Source: Aquilonibacter sp963820185 | Lineage (GTDB): Bacteria > Vulcanimicrobiota > Vulcanimicrobiia > Vulcanimicrobiales > Vulcanimicrobiaceae | NCBI GenBank assembly: GCA_963820185.1 | Contig: CAWFYV010000007.1 | Span: 434,001 to 498,000 of the forward strand | Direction of reading: 5' to 3' | DNA: 64,000 nucleotides | The notes under the pieces: generated by a model | Databases searched by the model: none | What the model saw: only the letters and a program-made list of their open reading frames with translations | Told to the model about the DNA's origin: nothing | Made by a program: the position numbers and the translations under genes | In this document: positions 61,158-64,000 of the stretch, one piece after another | How positions within the stretch are numbered: the first letter of the stretch is position 1 | Layout of the letters: each line of letters begins with the position of its first letter

Positions 61158-62798
61158 TTACCAGGTGCGCATGCCCGGCGCGAGATAAACGTGGCTGTGG
61201 AAGAGTTCGGTGAAGGGACCGGCGTAGGCCAAGACCGCGAGTATGAGCGCGACAACGCTCCAGCGGAAGAGGTGCTGCAGCACGGGCGGCGTTGGATCGC
61301 TTTCCGGAGCGGGAACTGCGAATTCCGCGACCATGTCGTGTGTCTTCTCGTTCATGAAGAGCGTGCCGACCGCGACCACGACGAACATGCAGATGCTAAT
61401 GAAGAGAATGCCGCCGCCCGCGGCCGCGAGGAGCATCGACGGTTCCCAGCCTTGCGCGGTCGCGGCGCCGGCGTACTCGACCGACGCGGTGCGCCGGGGT
61501 GCGCCGAGTAAACCGGCGTAGTGCATCGCGAGCGACATCACGAGCATGCCGATAAACCAGAGTCGCGTTTGCCACAGCGCAACGCTGCGTCCCCAAAGTT
61601 CGCGCCCGGTGAGCCGCGGGATCATCCAGTATGCGGCCCCGACGAACGTCAGCGCAACCGGGCCGCCAACGGTGACGTGGAAGTGTCCCACGATCCAGAT
61701 CGTGTTATGCACGAGCGTATCCATGCTGTACGAAGCATTGACCAAGCCGCCGAAGCCGCCGAGGATGAAGAGCAGCATTCCGTACCCGGCGCCCGCGAAA
61801 ACGGGATCGTTCCACGGTAAGAACCTGATCGTCTGTATCAAGCCCTTGCGTCCGGCTTTGAGCGCTGCAAGTTCGAACGAGGCGAAGATCGCGAAGGCGG
61901 TGAGGAACGAGGGAATCGCGACGCCGTACGTCAGCACCATGTGGAGCAACTTCCAACGCTCATTGATGCCGGGGTCCAGGAATTCGTGGTGAATGCCGAC
62001 CGGCGTCGAGAGGAGCAGCAGCATCACGAACGTCAGTCGTGCAAGGCCGTCGCTGAAGACATTCCCGCCGTAACGCGTCGGAATGATCGTGTACCAGATG
62101 ATGTACGCACCCATGATCCAGAAGTACACGAGCGGATGGCCGAAGTACCAGAAGAACATGCGCGTGAGCATCACGTTGATGCCCGACGTCCAGCCGAATG
62201 ACCACGGAATGAGCAGCGCCATCTCGGCCACAATGCCGATTGTCGCCACGATCCACATCAAGAACGTCGCCGCTGCCATAAAGACCGGAAGCGGCAACGG
62301 TGCTCCCGAGGTCCTGCGACGGAAGTAGAGCGCGTTTTCGAATAACTCGTAGGCGACGACCCAGGTGCCGAGCACGAGAAGCGTCGCCCCGAGGTAGAAT
62401 TCCGGCGCAGCCTTCAGCGGTGCGTAGAACGTGTAGAGCACCGATGCATTTCCAGCGAGGATCGTTACGGCTGCGGTCGCCGTGCCGATCAGCATCATCC
62501 ACCATCCAAGCCAGGCGATGCCGAGCTTGCGCTCGGGACGCTCCACGTTGCGGTAGGTGACGAACAAGCTGAGCCCGGTGATAAAGAAGGTCGTAAAGAC
62601 GAGCGCCATCAGCACGCCGTGCGCGGTGAGCATGCGGTAGTAATCGAACCACACCGGCATTGCGATCGCGTTGGCGCGCGAGAAGCCTTGGAGCACGCCG
62701 AAGATCGCGCCGAGGCAGATCGCTACGGTTGCGGTGTAGATGTGAGCGATGACGACGCGGTTTTCGGCGGGTTTCGAAAATGGCGTTGCGTGCATCAC
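61158..62798 (-). CDS. ba3-type cytochrome c oxidase subunit I
   Basis: A 546-residue haem-copper oxygen reductase of B type with ~13 helices. LTAHGVLMALVFTTFFITG carries a low-spin haem His, GHPLVYFWIMGAYIIWY the CuB/Tyr region, HHEFLDPGI the two CuB His residues and IVGHFHVTVGGPVALTF haem ligands. It reduces O2 to water and pumps protons. Subunit II overlaps upstream as ATGA. Typical for low-oxygen or thermophile-like aerobes. Confidence 0.93.
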   Translation of the reverse strand: MMHATPFSKPAENRVVIAHIYTATVAICLGAIFGVLQGFSRANAIAMPVWFDYYRMLTAHGVLMALVFTTFFITGLSLFVTYRNVERPERKLGIAWLGWWMMLIGTATAAVTILAGNASVLYTFYAPLKAAPEFYLGATLLVLGTWVVAYELFENALYFRRRTSGAPLPLPVFMAAATFLMWIVATIGIVAEMALLIPWSFGWTSGINVMLTRMFFWYFGHPLVYFWIMGAYIIWYTIIPTRYGGNVFSDGLARLTFVMLLLLSTPVGIHHEFLDPGINERWKLLHMVLTYGVAIPSFLTAFAIFASFELAALKAGRKGLIQTIRFLPWNDPVFAGAGYGMLLFILGGFGGLVNASYSMDTLVHNTIWIVGHFHVTVGGPVALTFVGAAYWMIPRLTGRELWGRSVALWQTRLWFIGMLVMSLAMHYAGLLGAPRRTASVEYAGAATAQGWEPSMLLAAAGGGILFISICMFVVVAVGTLFMNEKTHDMVAEFAVPAPESDPTPPVLQHLFRWSVVALILAVLAYAGPFTELFHSHVYLAPGMRTW

Positions 62799-63262
62799 TT
62801 GACCTCGATCGTTGCGTACATGTTCTGATGGCCGATGCCGCAGTATTCGTTACAGACGAGCAGATAGGTGCCGGGCGTGGTGAACCGGTGCGACGCGTCG
62901 TTGACCCAGCCGGGCACGGCCATGAGATTTACATCAGTCTGCGCGATTTCGTAGCCGTGGACGACGTCGGCGCTGGTCACATAAAACGTCACCATGCTTC
63001 CGACGGGAATCGTGATTGTTGCCGGCTCGAACCTGAAGACTTCCGAAACGTAGTAGGCTTCGTAGGTGCCGTCAGGCTTGCGGCGCAGACCGGGATGGTC
63101 GAACGGCGGCGTGGAGGATACTTTGGTCGGATCGAGTGTCTGCGTGCCGCTCGGCGGATTAAAATCCTCGGTGAACGCAGCGATAAAGATCGTCGCCATG
63201 AAGACGACGAGGATCGAGAGGCCAAAGATCATCCACCAGCGTTCGTAACGGTGTAGGTGCAT
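62795..63262 (-). CDS. Cytochrome c oxidase subunit II with CuA site
   Basis: Start ATG 63262. One membrane helix (WWMIFGLSILVVFMATIFIAAF) is followed by a cupredoxin domain with CuA ligands DVVHGYEI, CNEYCGIGHQNM. Accepts electrons from cytochrome c or HiPIP and passes them to subunit I, with which it overlaps by ATGA. Confidence 0.93.
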   Translation of the reverse strand: MHLHRYERWWMIFGLSILVVFMATIFIAAFTEDFNPPSGTQTLDPTKVSSTPPFDHPGLRRKPDGTYEAYYVSEVFRFEPATITIPVGSMVTFYVTSADVVHGYEIAQTDVNLMAVPGWVNDASHRFTTPGTYLLVCNEYCGIGHQNMYATIEVK

Positions 63263-63263
63263 C

Positions 63264-63389
63264 TCACCACCGCTTCGCGAGGAGCGCGAATAAGGCAAAC
63301 CACCCGATCAGATAAGCCACGCCTAGAGCGAAGACAAAGATTAAGGTGCCGGGGAGAGGAACGTCCCGGTCGCCGCCGTCGCTACTCAT
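63264..63389 (-). CDS. Cytochrome oxidase small subunit (subunit IIa-like)
   Basis: A 41-residue protein, MSSDGGDRDVPLPGTLIFVF and a continuing hydrophobic helix ALGVAYLIGWFALFALL then AKRW. Its size, LPGTLIF motif and single helix match the COX2A/CbaD subunit that is encoded before subunit II in ba3 oxidase operons. Its stop lies one base before the subunit II start. Confidence 0.78.
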   Translation of the reverse strand: MSSDGGDRDVPLPGTLIFVFALGVAYLIGWFALFALLAKRW

Positions 63390-63471
63390 ACCAACAAGCT
63401 TACGGGCAGATCGAGCAGATTTGAAGAATGCTGTCCTTGACAAGAACTGGAGATTTTCGGGGGTTAGGTGT

Positions 63472-64000
63472 GTGGCCGGTAACGTGTTGATCGTCGAGGA
63501 TGAGCCGCAGATCGGCGATGTTCTCGCGGGCTATCTACAGGCCGAGGGTTTTTCCCCGACCGTGAACACCACGTTTTCACAAGCTATGGCGACGCTTGGG
63601 CAGAGCCGGCCCGACCTGCTGTTGCTCGACGTCACCCTTCCAGACGGGAGCGGGCTGGATATTCTGCGGCACGTGCGCGAACGTGAGATTCCCGTGATCC
63701 TGGTCACCGCCCGGCGTGAGGAGATCGATCGCATCCTGGGCCTGGAGATCGGTGCAGATGACTATATTACCAAGCCTTTTTCGCCCCGCGAGGTTGTCGC
63801 ACGCGTGCGCGCGGTCTTGCGCCGCGTGCATGGAGGTGCGAGCGCGGCGGCGAGCGGCGACGTCGTTCGCATCGGCGATCTCGAGATCGACGTCGACGCA
63901 CACGAGGTGCGCATCGGCGGCAAGCCTGCGCTGCTCACGCCGTCGGAATTTCGGCTGCTTGAGGTCCTCGCGCGTAACGCGGGCACGGCGCTCTCGCGGT
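63472..64000 (+). CDS. OmpR/PhoB-family response regulator (cut by window edge)
   Basis: Start GTG 63472. Receiver: VLIVEDEPQIG acidic pair, LLLLDVTLPDGSGLD phospho-Asp, VILVTARREE and DYITKPFSP with the conserved Lys. The C-terminal winged helix is cut after LTPSEFRLLEVLARN. A kinase partner presumably lies beyond the window. Divergent to the oxidase operon, which it may control; inference only. Confidence 0.88.
   Translation, partial: MAGNVLIVEDEPQIGDVLAGYLQAEGFSPTVNTTFSQAMATLGQSRPDLLLLDVTLPDGSGLDILRHVREREIPVILVTARREEIDRILGLEIGADDYITKPFSPREVVARVRAVLRRVHGGASAAASGDVVRIGDLEIDVDAHEVRIGGKPALLTPSEFRLLEVLARNAGTALSR

Noticed and set aside
63437..63470. TTGACA as a -35 box for the last response regulator
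   Set aside because: No acceptable -10 element at the proper spacing.
1..64000. CRISPR arrays, tRNA or rRNA genes, prophage structural genes, replication origin
   Set aside because: No regularly spaced repeats, no tRNA-like cloverleaf consensus and no phage or origin genes were seen anywhere in the window.

Overview
ORGANISM. The window is high-G+C, gene-dense DNA from a diderm aerobe: lipoprotein signal peptides, two RND pump permeases, a ba3-type oxygen reductase, OxyR, EttA and a PQQ/cytochrome c dehydrogenase. HiPIPs, a bacterial type III polyketide synthase, a sedolisin and an ATLF-like zincin in one high-G+C genome made me think of Candidatus Eremiobacterota (WPS-2) or a nearby soil phylum. 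That placement is inference; no rRNA or tRNA gene is visible.

LAYOUT. 1-7.4 kb: MFS transporters, a LigB-type dioxygenase, an HdeD-like protein, a sedolisin lipoprotein, an orphan gene and an FAD oxidoreductase. 7.4-16.3 kb is accessory DNA. It holds several 3'-end fragments of a zincin gene interleaved with small plus-strand genes, a Gly-rich beta-helix lipoprotein, and an intact 1290-bp IS3-family element that splits a lipoprotein gene. The full-length zincin gene lies at its right edge. 16.4-29.4 kb: a thioredoxin-like gene with an in-frame TGA at the position of the first redox cysteine (candidate selenoprotein), a quinohaemoprotein dehydrogenase, a PadR-fadE-fadJ-fadA beta-oxidation operon, a frameshifted beta-propeller gene and a pyruvate-kinase-like protein. 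28.1-31.6 kb: a minus-strand operon of two HiPIPs, type III PKS, ICMT-type methyltransferase and MFS transporter, preceded by a structured leader that can hide the first ribosome binding site. 31.7-49.4 kb: a two-component system, a BNR/sortilin-like propeller, EttA, a FUSC transporter, a VIT1-like transporter, the pxpBCA 5-oxoprolinase operon, PhzF and OxyR. 49.7-57.8 kb: an RND adaptor and two RND permeases. 57.8-64 kb: a ~259-bp nested palindrome, SRAP, VOC, FecR-like, alcohol dehydrogenase and Usp proteins, the ba3 oxidase genes including a 41-residue subunit, and a response regulator cut by the window edge.

HOW IT FITS TOGETHER. Most of the window is compact chromosomal backbone: operons with ATGA overlaps and convergent pairs whose stop codons share four bases. 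The 7.4-16.3 kb block differs, with duplicated and truncated pieces, small genes I cannot place and an IS. The strongest observations are the UGA-containing thioredoxin-like gene, the zincin-fragment array, the PKS/HiPIP operon with its leader RNA, and the palindromic repeat family that also sits inside a coding sequence.
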